From Arthrobacter pascens (lineage in GTDB: Bacteria; Actinomycetota; Actinomycetes; Actinomycetales; Micrococcaceae): DNA of 64,000 nucleotides. Numbering within the stretch: the first letter of the stretch is position 1; each line of letters starts with the position of its first letter. Made by a program: the position numbers and the translations under genes. The stretch lies in the NCBI RefSeq assembly GCF_030815585.1, contig NZ_JAUSWY010000001.1:744001-808000 (forward strand), written 5' to 3'. The notes under the pieces were generated by a model, which saw nothing but the letters and a program-made list of their open reading frames with translations, had not been told where the DNA came from and made no database searches. Positions 34,267 through 43,310 of this stretch are shown piece after piece.

Positions 34267-35028
34267 ATGAACAGCCCCATCATGATTGCCTGTGCCCACG
34301 GGACGTCCAGCGTGCAAGGCGCCGCGGAGGTCAACGCCCTGCGCGACGCCATCGCCGCCCTGCGGCCCGGCCTGGAGGTGCGGGAAGCCTACGTGGACGT
34401 CCAGCAGCCGGACCTCGTGGATGTGGTGGCCTCGCTGCCCCAAGAGGACAAGGCCGTCGTGGTGCCGCTGCTGCTGAGTGTGGGGTACCACGTCAAGGTG
34501 GACATCGCGCGGGCCGTGAAGAGCAGGCCGGGCAGCCTCGCCGCCGCGCCGCTGGGCCCGGATCCGCGGCTGGCAGCGCTGCTGGACCGGCGCCTGCTTG
34601 AGGCCGGAGTCACCGACCGTGATTCCGTGGTCCTTGCCGCCGCCGGGTCCTCCAACCCGAATGCGGCGAAGAGCGTGGAGGAACTGGCAGGACAGCTCAG
34701 GGAACTCCGGCCCAACAGGATCGTGGCCGCCTATGGCGCCTCAGCCAAACCGTCGGTGCCCGACGCCGTCGCCATGCTCCGCGAGGAAGCCGAAGGCGGT
34801 GCCGGGGCGGGGGAGTCCGCCGGCGCCGTTGACCTCGGCGGCCGCATCGTTATTGCGTCCTACCTGCTGGCGCCGGGCTACTTCCATGACCAGCTGGCCA
34901 AGGCCGGGGCGGACCTGGTCACGGCGCCGCTGCTCCCCTCTCCGGTGCTCGCCGAGATCGCGCTGGAACGGTTCGACGCCGCAGTGGCGGCCAATTCGGA
35001 TTCCGCAAGGACTTCCGGCGATTCATGA
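34267..35028 (+). CDS. Sirohydrochlorin chelatase-like protein (CbiX/SirB)
   Basis: A 253-residue two-lobed chelatase of the CbiX family. The N-terminal metal/porphyrin site is IACAHGTSSVQG, with a matching pattern in the second half (IVASYLLAPGYFHDQL); the histidine of VGYHVKVD is also conserved. It probably inserts iron into sirohydrochlorin to give siroheme, the cofactor of the sulfite reductase coded 75 bp downstream. The siroheme synthase at 46327 supplies sirohydrochlorin, completing the pathway inside the window. Confidence 0.85.
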   Translation: MNSPIMIACAHGTSSVQGAAEVNALRDAIAALRPGLEVREAYVDVQQPDLVDVVASLPQEDKAVVVPLLLSVGYHVKVDIARAVKSRPGSLAAAPLGPDPRLAALLDRRLLEAGVTDRDSVVLAAAGSSNPNAAKSVEELAGQLRELRPNRIVAAYGASAKPSVPDAVAMLREEAEGGAGAGESAGAVDLGGRIVIASYLLAPGYFHDQLAKAGADLVTAPLLPSPVLAEIALERFDAAVAANSDSARTSGDS

Positions 35029-35040
35029 CGAAATATTTCC

Positions 35041-35053
35041 CTAGGTGACCTAG
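35041..35053. promoter_or_regulatory. Palindrome upstream of the cys operon
   Basis: CTAGGTGACCTAG: six-base arms pair perfectly around one base. It is centred 57 bp upstream of the predicted transcription start, just ahead of the -35, a position more typical of an activator than a repressor. The factor is unknown. Confidence 0.5.
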
Positions 35054-35067
35054 CGTTTCCCGGACCT

Positions 35068-35097
35068 TTGGGACCCAATTCGGGTGGGCCCTACAGT
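35068..35097 (+). promoter_or_regulatory. Leaderless promoter of the cys operon
   Basis: TTGGGA (35068-35073), 18 bp, TACAGT (35092-35097), then six bases to the ATG at 35104. The same spacing recurs at ssuA and the siroheme synthase gene. Confidence 0.6.
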
Positions 35098-35103
35098 CGA
35101 TAT

Positions 35104-36849
35104 ATGACTGATACAGCTCTAGCCGGAGCGTCCGCGGACTCCGCTGCCGCCAAGCGCCCCGCACGCCCGTCCCGCCCCGCTGCAAAGCCGCACGGCCAGT
35201 GGAAAGTGGACGGCACCACGCCGCTGAACGCCAACGAAACCTGGAAACAGGAAGACGACGGCCTTAACGTGCGCGAGCGTATCGAGTCCATCTACTCCAA
35301 GGAGGGCTTCGACTCGATCCCGGGCCAGGACCTGCACGGCCGTTTCCGCTGGTGGGGCCTGTACACCCAGCGCAAACCCGGGATCGACGGCGGCAAGACC
35401 GCAACGCTCGAGCCGCACGAGCTTGAGGACAAGTACTTCATGCTCCGGGTAAGGATCGACGGCGGCGCGCTCACCACCGAGCAGCTGCGCGTCATCGGCC
35501 AGATCTCCGTTGACTTCGCCCGGGATTCCGCCGACCTCACCGACCGCCAGAACATCCAGCTGCACTGGATCCGGGTTGAAGACATCCCCGAGATCTGGCG
35601 CCGGCTGGAGGGCGTGGGCCTGTCCACCACCGAGGCGTGCGGCGACGTTCCCCGCGTCATCCTGGGCTCGCCCGTGGCAGGCATCGCCAAGGACGAGATC
35701 ATCGATCCCACGCCGCTGATCGCGGAACTGGGCGAGCGCTTCATCGGCAACCCGCTGCTGTCCAACCTGCCCCGCAAGTACAAGACCGCCATCACCGGCC
35801 ACCCCAGCCAGGACGTGGTGCACGAGATCAACGACTTCGCCCTTGTAGGCGTGGTCCACCCCGAGCTGGGCGTGGGCTACGACCTCTGGGCCGGCGGCGC
35901 ACTCTCCACCAACCCGATGCTGGGCAAGCGACTCGGTGCCTTCGTGAAGCCCGAGGAAGCCGCCGAAGTATGGCTCGGCGTCACCAGCATCTTCCGCGAC
36001 TACGGCTACCGCCGGATGCGCACCAAGGCCCGCCTGAAGTTCCTGATGGCCGACTGGGGCCCGGAGAAGTTCCGCCAGATCCTGGAGGACGAATACCTCG
36101 GCTACAAGCTGGCCGACGGCCCGGCCGCACCCAAGCCCACCGCTCCCGGCGACCACATCGGCATCCACGAGCAGAAGGACGGCAAGTTCTTCATCGGCGC
36201 CACCCCGTTGGCCGGCCGCCTCTCCGGCGGGCAGCTGGTCAAGCTCGCTGAGACCCTGGAGGCGCGCGGCTCCTACCGGCTGCGCACCACCCCGCACCAG
36301 AAGCTGGTGGTCCTGGACGTTCCCAAGGACCAGGTTGAGCCGCTTGTTGCCGAGCTTGACACCCTGGGCCTTTCCGCCCGGCCGTCCGTGTTCCGCCGCG
36401 GCACCATCGCCTGCACCGGCATCGAATACTGCAAGCTGGCCATCGTGGAAACCAAGGTCACCGCGGCAACGGCCGTTGCCGAGCTGGAACGCCGCCTGGC
36501 GGACCTCACGGCATCCGGCGAACTGCCGCACGCCCTGTCCCTGCACATCAACGGCTGCCCCAACTCCTGCGCCCGCATCCAAACCGCGGACATCGGGCTC
36601 AAGGGCATGATGCTGCCAACGCCCGACGGCGACCCCACCCCGGGTTTCCAGGTCCACCTGGGCGGCGGGCTGGCTTCCACCGACCGTGAAGAGGCCGGCC
36701 TGGGACGCACCGTCCGCGGCCTCAAGGTCTACGTCGAGGACCTGCCGGACTACGTGGAACGCGTGGTGCGTACATTCGTTGCCCAGCGCAGTGAGGGCCA
36801 GACCTTTGCTGAGTGGGCACACGCAGCTGATGAGGGGGATCTCCAATGA
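35104..36849 (+). CDS. Ferredoxin-dependent sulfite reductase (NirA/Sir family)
   Basis: A 581-residue siroheme/[4Fe-4S] reductase that reduces sulfite to sulfide with six electrons. Four cluster-binding cysteines are visible in CTGIEYC (about 437, 443) and CPNSC (about 485, 489). Nitrite reductases share this fold, but the operon with CysH, CysD and CysN fixes sulfite as substrate. It starts in a leaderless promoter and overlaps cysH by ATGA. Electrons probably come from ferredoxin reduced by the FAD enzyme at 47721. Confidence 0.93.
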   Translation: MTDTALAGASADSAAAKRPARPSRPAAKPHGQWKVDGTTPLNANETWKQEDDGLNVRERIESIYSKEGFDSIPGQDLHGRFRWWGLYTQRKPGIDGGKTATLEPHELEDKYFMLRVRIDGGALTTEQLRVIGQISVDFARDSADLTDRQNIQLHWIRVEDIPEIWRRLEGVGLSTTEACGDVPRVILGSPVAGIAKDEIIDPTPLIAELGERFIGNPLLSNLPRKYKTAITGHPSQDVVHEINDFALVGVVHPELGVGYDLWAGGALSTNPMLGKRLGAFVKPEEAAEVWLGVTSIFRDYGYRRMRTKARLKFLMADWGPEKFRQILEDEYLGYKLADGPAAPKPTAPGDHIGIHEQKDGKFFIGATPLAGRLSGGQLVKLAETLEARGSYRLRTTPHQKLVVLDVPKDQVEPLVAELDTLGLSARPSVFRRGTIACTGIEYCKLAIVETKVTAATAVAELERRLADLTASGELPHALSLHINGCPNSCARIQTADIGLKGMMLPTPDGDPTPGFQVHLGGGLASTDREEAGLGRTVRGLKVYVEDLPDYVERVVRTFVAQRSEGQTFAEWAHAADEGDLQ

Positions 36850-37577
36850 GCAAGCACGCACTGGGCGCGGAGCCGGTACTCCGCAGCAAGGACGAGCTCA
36901 AGGCCATCGCCGAAGCCGGCGCCGCCGAGCTCGGCTGGGACGCCCCCGCCCGCGACGTCATCGCCTGGGTGGAGCGCAACTTCGACCTCTCCTCGGTGGC
37001 TGTCGCCTGCTCCATGGCCGACGCCGTCCTGCCGGCGCTGGTCGCGGACCAGATGCCCGGCGTCGACGTCCTGTTCCTGGAGACCGGCTACCACTTCCCG
37101 GAAACGTACGCCACCCGTGATGAAGTGGCCGCGAACCTGCGCGTCAACGTGGTGGACGTGCTCCCGGAGAACACCGTGGAACAGCAGGACCGGCTCCTGG
37201 GCAAGGACCTCTTTGCCCGCGACGCCGCCCAGTGCTGCGCCCTCCGCAAGGTGGCCCCGCTCAAGCGCACGCTGGCTGGCTACGAACTGTGGTTCACCGG
37301 CGTCCGCCGCGACGAGGCCCCCACCCGCACCAACACGCCACTGGTGACCTGGGACGAGGCCAACGGCCTGGTCAAGGTGAACCCGGTGGCCGCGTGGACG
37401 TTCGATCAGCTGGTCGAGTACTCCGACGACAACCTCCTGCCCGTCAACCCGCTGCTTTCCCAGGGTTACCCCTCCATTGGCTGCCAGCCCTGCACCCGGA
37501 AGGTGGCGCCGGGCGACGACCCCCGCGCCGGCCGCTGGGCAGGGACCGACAAGACAGAATGCGGACTACACGTATGA
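36846..37577 (+). CDS. cysH: Adenylylsulfate/phosphoadenylylsulfate reductase CysH
   Basis: A 243-residue reductase. It has the cysteine pairs QCC (about 130) and GCQPC (about 214) that hold a [4Fe-4S] cluster in the APS-reducing type, and the catalytic ECGLH at the C-terminus. The cluster cysteines, together with the lack of a CysC kinase in this operon, suggest that APS is reduced directly. The start overlaps the sulfite reductase stop and the stop overlaps cysD (both ATGA), so translation is coupled. Confidence 0.93.
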   Translation: MSKHALGAEPVLRSKDELKAIAEAGAAELGWDAPARDVIAWVERNFDLSSVAVACSMADAVLPALVADQMPGVDVLFLETGYHFPETYATRDEVAANLRVNVVDVLPENTVEQQDRLLGKDLFARDAAQCCALRKVAPLKRTLAGYELWFTGVRRDEAPTRTNTPLVTWDEANGLVKVNPVAAWTFDQLVEYSDDNLLPVNPLLSQGYPSIGCQPCTRKVAPGDDPRAGRWAGTDKTECGLHV

Positions 37578-38521
37578 GCACTTTCCTAACCGAGGAGCCC
37601 ACCCAGGTGACCGACGCTGCCATTTCCACGCGCCTCTCCAGCCTGGACACGCTCGAGTCCGAAGCGATCCATATCATCCGCGAGGTTGTGGCCGAGTTCG
37701 AGAAGCCCGCGCTGCTGTTCTCCGGCGGCAAGGACTCCGTGGTGATGCTGCACCTGGCCACCAAGGCGTTCTGGCCGGGCAAGGTCCCGTTCCCGGTGCT
37801 GCACGTGGACACCGGCCACAACTTTCCGGAGGTCATCGACTTCCGCGACCGGACGGTGGAGCGGCTGGGCCTGAAGCTCGTCGTCGGAAGCGTCCAGGAA
37901 TTCATCGACCGCGGCGAGCTGGCCGAGCGTGCCGACGGCACCCGCAATCCCTTGCAGACCGTCCCGCTGCTGGACGCCATCCAGCAGAACAAGTTCGACG
38001 CCGTGTTCGGCGGCGGCCGCCGTGACGAGGACAAGGCCCGCGCCAAGGAGCGCATCCTGAGCCTGCGTGACGAGTTCGGCCAGTGGGATCCGCGCAACCA
38101 GCGCCCCGAGCTGTGGAACCTGTACAACGGCCGCCACACCGTAGGCCAGCACGTCCGCGCGTTCCCCATCAGCAACTGGACCGAACTGGACATCTGGCGC
38201 TACATCGAACGCGAAAACATCGAGCTGCCGGGCCTGTACTACGCCCATGACCGCGAAGTGTTTGCCCGCGACGGCATGTGGCGGGCGGTGGGCGAGGTTT
38301 CGCAGCCGCTTCCCCATGAGGAAGTCACCATCAAGACGGTCCGCTACCGCACTGTGGGGGACATGTCCTGCACCGGTGCGGTCGAATCGGCCGCAGCCAC
38401 CGTGAGCGACGTTGTGATCGAAGTTGCCGCCTCCACCATCACCGAACGTGGCGCCACCCGGGCAGATGACCGCATCTCCGAGGCAGCCATGGAAGACCGC
38501 AAGAAGGATGGTTACTTCTAA
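37574..38521 (+). CDS. cysD: Sulfate adenylyltransferase subunit 2 CysD
   Basis: A 315-residue ATP-sulfurylase small subunit that adenylylates sulfate. The PP-loop is SGGKDS at about residues 50-55, followed by HVDTGHNFPEVI, FGGGRRDEDKARAKER and the C-terminal family tail EDRKKDGYF. ATG overlaps the cysH stop. Its last base is the first base of the cysN start (TAATG), so the pair is coupled. Confidence 0.95.
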   Translation: MSTFLTEEPTQVTDAAISTRLSSLDTLESEAIHIIREVVAEFEKPALLFSGGKDSVVMLHLATKAFWPGKVPFPVLHVDTGHNFPEVIDFRDRTVERLGLKLVVGSVQEFIDRGELAERADGTRNPLQTVPLLDAIQQNKFDAVFGGGRRDEDKARAKERILSLRDEFGQWDPRNQRPELWNLYNGRHTVGQHVRAFPISNWTELDIWRYIERENIELPGLYYAHDREVFARDGMWRAVGEVSQPLPHEEVTIKTVRYRTVGDMSCTGAVESAAATVSDVVIEVAASTITERGATRADDRISEAAMEDRKKDGYF

Positions 38522-39960
38522 TGAGCACCGAGACTTCACTCCTGGCCTCAGAGCTGGAGACAGCCCTGCCCACCACCCTCTTCCGCTTTGCCACCGCGGG
38601 ATCGGTCGACGACGGCAAGTCCACGTTGGTGGGCCGCCTCCTTCACGACTCCAAGGCGATCCTGGCGGACCAGCTCGAAGCCGTGACCCGCACCTCGGCG
38701 GACCGTGGCTTCGGCGGGGCCGGCGCCACCGGTACCCAAGCGATTGACCTGGCCCTTCTGACCGACGGCCTGCGGGCTGAGCGCGAACAGGGCATTACCA
38801 TCGACGTCGCCTACCGCTACTTCGCCACGGACCAGCGCAGCTTCATCCTCGCGGACTGCCCCGGGCACGTGCAGTACACCAAAAACACGGTGACCGGCGC
38901 GTCCACTGCGGACGCCGTCGTCGTACTCATTGACGCCCGCAAGGGTGTCCTGGAGCAGACCCGCCGGCACCTGTCCGTGCTGCAGATGTTGCGGGTGGCG
39001 CACGTGATCGTGGCTGTGAACAAGATCGACCTGGTGGACTTCAGCGAATCCGTGTTCCGCGAAATCCAGTCTGACGTGCAGCAGGTTGCCCGCGAACTGG
39101 GCATCGGCTCCGCTGAGCTGGGCACCGCGGACCACATCGACGACCTGGTGGTTATCCCTGTCTCCGCGCTCGACGGCGACAATGTGGTGGACCGCTCCGA
39201 GCGCACTCCCTGGTACGACGGACCGGCCCTGCTGGAGGTCCTCGAGACCCTGCCGGCCGCGGACGAGATCGACACGCAGCTGGAGAGCTTCCGCCTCCCT
39301 GTGCAGCTGGTGGTCCGGCCGCAGGGCGCGCTGGCTCCGGATGCCGTGGCTGCCGGGCTGGACGTGGAGGCCTACCGCGACTACCGCGCCTACGCCGGCC
39401 AGATCACCGAAGGTTCCGTGAAGGTCGGGGACAAGGTGAGTGTGCTGACGCCTGGCCAGGCGCCCCGCACCACCACGGTGATTGGCATCGATTTCGCCGG
39501 GACGTCGCTCCAGGAAGCCGCAGCGCCGCAGTCCGTTGCGATCCGTCTGGCCGACGAGTTCGACGTTGCCCGGGGCGACACCATCGCCGCCGCGGGGACG
39601 GTCCGCGAATCCTCGGCCGACCTGTACGCCGCCCTGTGCTGGCTCTCGCCCAAGCCGCTGCGTGAAGGCGCCAAGGTCCTGGTCAAGCACGGCACCCGCA
39701 CGGTCCAGGCACTGGTCCGCAACGTTAACGGCAAACTGGACCTGGCTTCCTTCAAGCTGGAACCGGCGTCAAGCCTGGAGCTGAACGACATCGGCCACGC
39801 GCAGCTCCGGCTCGCCGCCCCGCTGCCGCTGGAGAACTACCTGCACCACCGCCGCACCGGCGCGTTCCTGGTCATCGACCCGCTGGACGGCAACACCCTC
39901 GCCGCCGGCCTGGTCAAGGACCACCCGGGCGACCACGAGGATGAGCGCTACTCCATCTGA
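38521..39960 (+). CDS. cysN: Sulfate adenylyltransferase subunit 1 CysN
   Basis: A 479-residue GTPase that drives the CysD reaction. The P-loop GSVDDGKST (residues 27-35), DCPGH switch and NKID specificity motif are intact, with EF-Tu-like beta domains behind. There is no C-terminal CysC (APS kinase) fusion, unlike in mycobacteria, which again supports APS as the CysH substrate. Last gene of the operon; a 19-bp stem-loop follows. Confidence 0.95.
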   Translation: MSTETSLLASELETALPTTLFRFATAGSVDDGKSTLVGRLLHDSKAILADQLEAVTRTSADRGFGGAGATGTQAIDLALLTDGLRAEREQGITIDVAYRYFATDQRSFILADCPGHVQYTKNTVTGASTADAVVVLIDARKGVLEQTRRHLSVLQMLRVAHVIVAVNKIDLVDFSESVFREIQSDVQQVARELGIGSAELGTADHIDDLVVIPVSALDGDNVVDRSERTPWYDGPALLEVLETLPAADEIDTQLESFRLPVQLVVRPQGALAPDAVAAGLDVEAYRDYRAYAGQITEGSVKVGDKVSVLTPGQAPRTTTVIGIDFAGTSLQEAAAPQSVAIRLADEFDVARGDTIAAAGTVRESSADLYAALCWLSPKPLREGAKVLVKHGTRTVQALVRNVNGKLDLASFKLEPASSLELNDIGHAQLRLAAPLPLENYLHHRRTGAFLVIDPLDGNTLAAGLVKDHPGDHEDERYSI

Positions 39961-39979
39961 GCCTCAGCAAGAACTGCCC

Positions 39980-40023
39980 TGCCCCGCATGAACGGTGTTG
40001 CCACACACCGTTCATGCGGGGCA
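39980..40023 (+). terminator. Long hairpin after the cys operon
   Basis: Nineteen-base arms (TGCCCCGCATGAACGGTGT and its complement) pair perfectly around a six-base loop, 20 bases after the cysN stop. No T-tract follows, as is common for actinobacterial terminators. Confidence 0.65.
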
Positions 40024-40098
40024 GAGCCGTTCCTGGGGCCCCGGCTAGCCTTGCCACCTTGCGACCGGCGCACCATTATCGTCAGTAGGAGGCCGCGC

Positions 40099-41265
40099 AT
40101 GGAACGCATCAACAGCCGGCTCATCAACTGGGCCTCGATCCTGGACGACAAGACGCGTGAGCAGGCGCTGGCAACGTCCCGGCTGCCGTTCATCTATCCG
40201 CACCTGGCGCTCATGCCGGACGCGCACCTTGGCATAGGCGCCACGGTGGGGTCGGTGATTCCCACCGTACGCGCCGTCATTCCGGCCGCCGTGGGAGTGG
40301 ACATCGGGTGCGGCATGATCGCCGTTCGAACCCAGTACTCACTGAAGGATCTGCCCCGGGACAGGAAGCGGCTGCGCGAAGACATAGAGCGGGCCATCCC
40401 ATTGTCTGCCGGCCACAACAACAGGAAAGTCCTGGCCACGGCCGAACCGCGCATTGCCGAGCTGAAGAGGCTGGCGGCGAAGGCAGGCTTCAATCCTGCA
40501 CAGTATGTCGCCAAGTGGGAACTGCAACTGGGCTCCCTCGGTTCGGGCAACCATTTCATCGAGGTGTGTGCGGATGAGTCGGACGCCGTCTGGCTGTTCC
40601 TGCATTCCGGATCACGGGGAGTGGGCAACAAGATCGCCCAACACCACATCGGGGTGGCCCGGCGGGTCATCGAGAAGAAGGGGATCAGGCTGCCGGATGC
40701 GGACCTCGCGTACCTGGAGGAGGGGACCCACGAATTCAGCCGGTACATCGAGGAGCTGCGCTGGGCCCAGCACTTCGCCCTGCTGAACCGCGAGGAAATG
40801 ATGGACCGCGTCATCACCCAGTTCGGCAACTGGGTGGGCGGCCGGGTGCAGGAAAGGGAACGGATCAACTGCCACCACAACTTCACCCGGCAGGAAACCC
40901 ATTACGGCAAGACCGTGTGGGTGTCGCGCAAGGGAGCCATCAAAGCCGAGCAGGGCGATCCAGGACTTATCCCCGGATCCATGGGGACGGCGTCGTACGT
41001 GGTGGAAGGCCTCGGCAACCCGGTTGCGCTGAATTCCTCCCCGCATGGCGCCGGCCGCGAATATTCCCGCACGGCCGCGCGCAAGACATTCTCGCTGGCG
41101 GAACTGAAAGAAGCCATGCACGGGATTGAGTTCCACGCCTCGGAAGCGTTCATCGACGAGATTCCGGCCGCGTACAAGCCGATCGACCAGGTCATGCGCG
41201 ATGCGGAGGACCTGGTCAAGGTCCGTCACAAGTTGCGCCAGCTGGTCAACGTCAAGGGCAACTGA
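40099..41265 (+). CDS. rtcB: RtcB-family RNA ligase
   Basis: A 388-residue RNA 3'-phosphate/5'-hydroxyl ligase of the shorter bacterial type. Metal- and guanylate-site motifs are visible: DAHLGIGATVG, GVDIGCGM, GSGNHFIE, HSGSRGVG, NCHHN and SSPHGAGR with the catalytic histidine. It would rejoin RNAs cut by toxins or stress ribonucleases; neither archease nor RtcA is adjacent. AGGAGG lies six bases before the ATG at 40099. It sits as a single gene between the cys and ssu operons, with no evident link to sulfur. Confidence 0.9.
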   Translation: MERINSRLINWASILDDKTREQALATSRLPFIYPHLALMPDAHLGIGATVGSVIPTVRAVIPAAVGVDIGCGMIAVRTQYSLKDLPRDRKRLREDIERAIPLSAGHNNRKVLATAEPRIAELKRLAAKAGFNPAQYVAKWELQLGSLGSGNHFIEVCADESDAVWLFLHSGSRGVGNKIAQHHIGVARRVIEKKGIRLPDADLAYLEEGTHEFSRYIEELRWAQHFALLNREEMMDRVITQFGNWVGGRVQERERINCHHNFTRQETHYGKTVWVSRKGAIKAEQGDPGLIPGSMGTASYVVEGLGNPVALNSSPHGAGREYSRTAARKTFSLAELKEAMHGIEFHASEAFIDEIPAAYKPIDQVMRDAEDLVKVRHKLRQLVNVKGN

Positions 41266-41266
41266 A

Positions 41267-41305
41267 CCGCCCGTTCGCCCGAAGCCTGCCCGTTCGCCCG
41301 GAAGC
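41267..41305. repeat. Short tandem duplication after rtcB
   Basis: GCCCGTTCGCCCGAAGC is followed after two bases by a near copy with one extra G. It lies in the gap between rtcB and the ssuA promoter. Function unknown. Confidence 0.5.
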
Positions 41306-41351
41306 GAATGTGACGCCAGATGAACGCGCGTGACCCCCCGTTTCCGCTTCA

Positions 41352-41381
41352 TTGAACCGGGTTTACGACACTCCCTATGGT
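41352..41381 (+). promoter_or_regulatory. Leaderless promoter of ssuA
   Basis: TTGAAC (41352-41357), 18 bp, TATGGT (41376-41381), then six bases to the ATG at 41388. Same geometry as the cys operon and siroheme synthase promoters. This also argues against the TTG at 41352 as a start. Confidence 0.6.
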
Positions 41382-41387
41382 GAAAGC

Positions 41388-42539
41388 ATGACTAGTTCCA
41401 AGCCCGGGATGACCCGCATCGTGGCAGGCGAAAGCGCGGTGCCCAAGCGCAAGCGTGCCATCGAGGCAGCCCTGGCCATCGGACTCGTCCTCCTGATCGC
41501 CGTGGGCGCAGTGGTGGCTTCCACCGTTTCCCGTAATACGGAAGCGCAGGCGGCAGCACCGTCGCCCACTCCAGCGGCTGAACTGAAACTGGGCTACTTC
41601 GGAAACCTCACCCACGCCCCCGCCCTCGTGGGCCTCAACCAGGGCTTCTTCGAAAAGAACCTGGGCAGCACCAAGCTCAGCACCGAGACGTTTAACGCCG
41701 GGCCCGCCGCGATCGAGGCCCTAAATGCCGGTGCCATCGACGCCGCGTACATCGGGCCCAACCCGGCCATCAATTCCTTCGTCAAGAGCCAGGGCGAATC
41801 GGTCAGCGTCATCGCCGGTGCTGCTGCGGGCGGTGCGCAGCTGGTGGTCCGGCCGGGAATCAGCTCCGCGGCGGACCTGAAGGGCAAGACGCTCGCCTCC
41901 CCGCAGCTCGGCGGGACCCAGGATGTGGCCTTGCGCGCCTGGCTTGGCACGCAGGGGTACAAGACCAATGTGGACGGCAGCGGCGACGTCGCCATCAACC
42001 CCACCGAGAATGCCCAGGCCCTGAAGCTGTTCCAGGACGGAAAGCTCGACGGCGCGTGGTTGCCCGAGCCCTGGGCCTCCCGCCTGGTGCTCCAGGCCGG
42101 AGCCAAGGTCCTGGTGGACGAGAAGGACCTGTGGGACGGCTCGGGCTCCGGCAAACCGGGCGAATTCCCCACCACCATCCTGATCGTGAACAAGAAGTTC
42201 GCCGCAGCGCACCCGGACACGGTCAAGGCGCTCCTCAAGGGCCACACAGAGTCGGTGGCCTGGCTCAATGAGGCGCCCGCCGCCGAGAAGACAGCAGTCA
42301 TCAACACCGCGCTGCAGGAATCCGCCGGCGCGGCCCTCCCGGCGGACGTCATCGACAGGTCCCTGAAGAACATCGTGTTCACCGTGGATCCGCTGGCAGG
42401 TACCTACCCCAAGCTGCTGAAGGACGGGGTGGAAGCCGGAACCACCAAGCAGGCAGACATCAACGGCCTCTTCGACCTCCGGGCGCTCAACGAAGTCGCA
42501 GGCGAGTCCATCTCCGCCGCAGGGCTCGGCCAGGACTAA
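41388..42539 (+). CDS. ssuA: Sulfonate/taurine-type ABC transporter binding protein
   Basis: A 383-residue binding protein of the SsuA/TauA/NrtA group. A membrane-anchor or signal segment spans about residues 24-45, with no lipobox, followed by LKLGYFGNLTHAPALVGL and FNAGPAAIEALNAGAIDAAYIG, typical of the family. It would bind aliphatic sulfonates outside the membrane for import by the two following gene products. Nitrate or taurine are alternatives by family; the sulfur neighbourhood favours sulfonates. Confidence 0.87.
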   Translation: MTSSKPGMTRIVAGESAVPKRKRAIEAALAIGLVLLIAVGAVVASTVSRNTEAQAAAPSPTPAAELKLGYFGNLTHAPALVGLNQGFFEKNLGSTKLSTETFNAGPAAIEALNAGAIDAAYIGPNPAINSFVKSQGESVSVIAGAAAGGAQLVVRPGISSAADLKGKTLASPQLGGTQDVALRAWLGTQGYKTNVDGSGDVAINPTENAQALKLFQDGKLDGAWLPEPWASRLVLQAGAKVLVDEKDLWDGSGSGKPGEFPTTILIVNKKFAAAHPDTVKALLKGHTESVAWLNEAPAAEKTAVINTALQESAGAALPADVIDRSLKNIVFTVDPLAGTYPKLLKDGVEAGTTKQADINGLFDLRALNEVAGESISAAGLGQD

Positions 42540-42584
42540 CCGCAGCTTTACGAATCCATCCACCACCAATCGAAGGACGGGACC

Positions 42585-43310
42585 ATGCCAGTCGTACTGG
42601 AAAACCTGGGCAAGCGCTTCGGCGACGGCGCCCCGGTGCTGGACGACGTCAACGCCAACATCGAAAAAGGCGAGTTCGTCGCCCTCCTCGGTGCCTCCGG
42701 CTGCGGCAAATCCACCCTGCTGAACATCATGGCGGGACTGGAGGTCCCGACGTCGGGCGCTCTTGAAGTACCCAGCGACGGCGCCGCCTTTATGTTCCAG
42801 GACGCCGCCCTGTTCCCCTGGCTCACGGCCCGGGAGAACATCGAGCTGGCCCTGAAGCTGCGCGGCGTCGGCAAGTCCCAGCGGCGCGTCAAGGCCAATG
42901 AACTCCTGGACCTGGTACACCTGGGCGGCGCGGGGGACAAGCGCCCGCACGAGCTGTCCGGCGGAATGCGCCAGCGCGTGGCCCTGGCACGTTCGCTGGC
43001 CCAGGACCGGCAGCTGCTGCTGATGGACGAGCCGTTCGCCGCCCTTGACGCCATCACCCGCGACCTCCTCCATGACGAGCTGGAACGCATCTGGAAGGAA
43101 ACCGGACGCACCATCGTTTTTGTTACGCACAACGTCCGTGAGGCCGTGCGGCTGGGACAGCGCGTGCTCCTGCTGTCCTCCCGCCCCGGCCGGGTGGTCC
43201 AGGAATGGGCCGTCACCGAGGAACACCGAACCGACGCCGGACTTGCCGGACAGCTGACCGGGGTCATCACCGCCCGGCTGCGGGAGGAGATTCGCCGCCA
43301 TGCCAAGTAA
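42585..43310 (+). CDS. ssuB: Sulfonate-type ABC transporter ATPase
   Basis: A 241-residue ABC ATPase of the SsuB/TauB type: Walker A GASGCGKST, the Q-loop in FMFQDAALFPWLT, signature ELSGGMRQR, Walker B LLLMDEPF and switch FVTHNVREAV. AAGGACGG precedes the ATG. Its 3' end overlaps the permease start by 11 bases, so the two are translated together. Confidence 0.93.
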   Translation: MPVVLENLGKRFGDGAPVLDDVNANIEKGEFVALLGASGCGKSTLLNIMAGLEVPTSGALEVPSDGAAFMFQDAALFPWLTARENIELALKLRGVGKSQRRVKANELLDLVHLGGAGDKRPHELSGGMRQRVALARSLAQDRQLLLMDEPFAALDAITRDLLHDELERIWKETGRTIVFVTHNVREAVRLGQRVLLLSSRPGRVVQEWAVTEEHRTDAGLAGQLTGVITARLREEIRRHAK

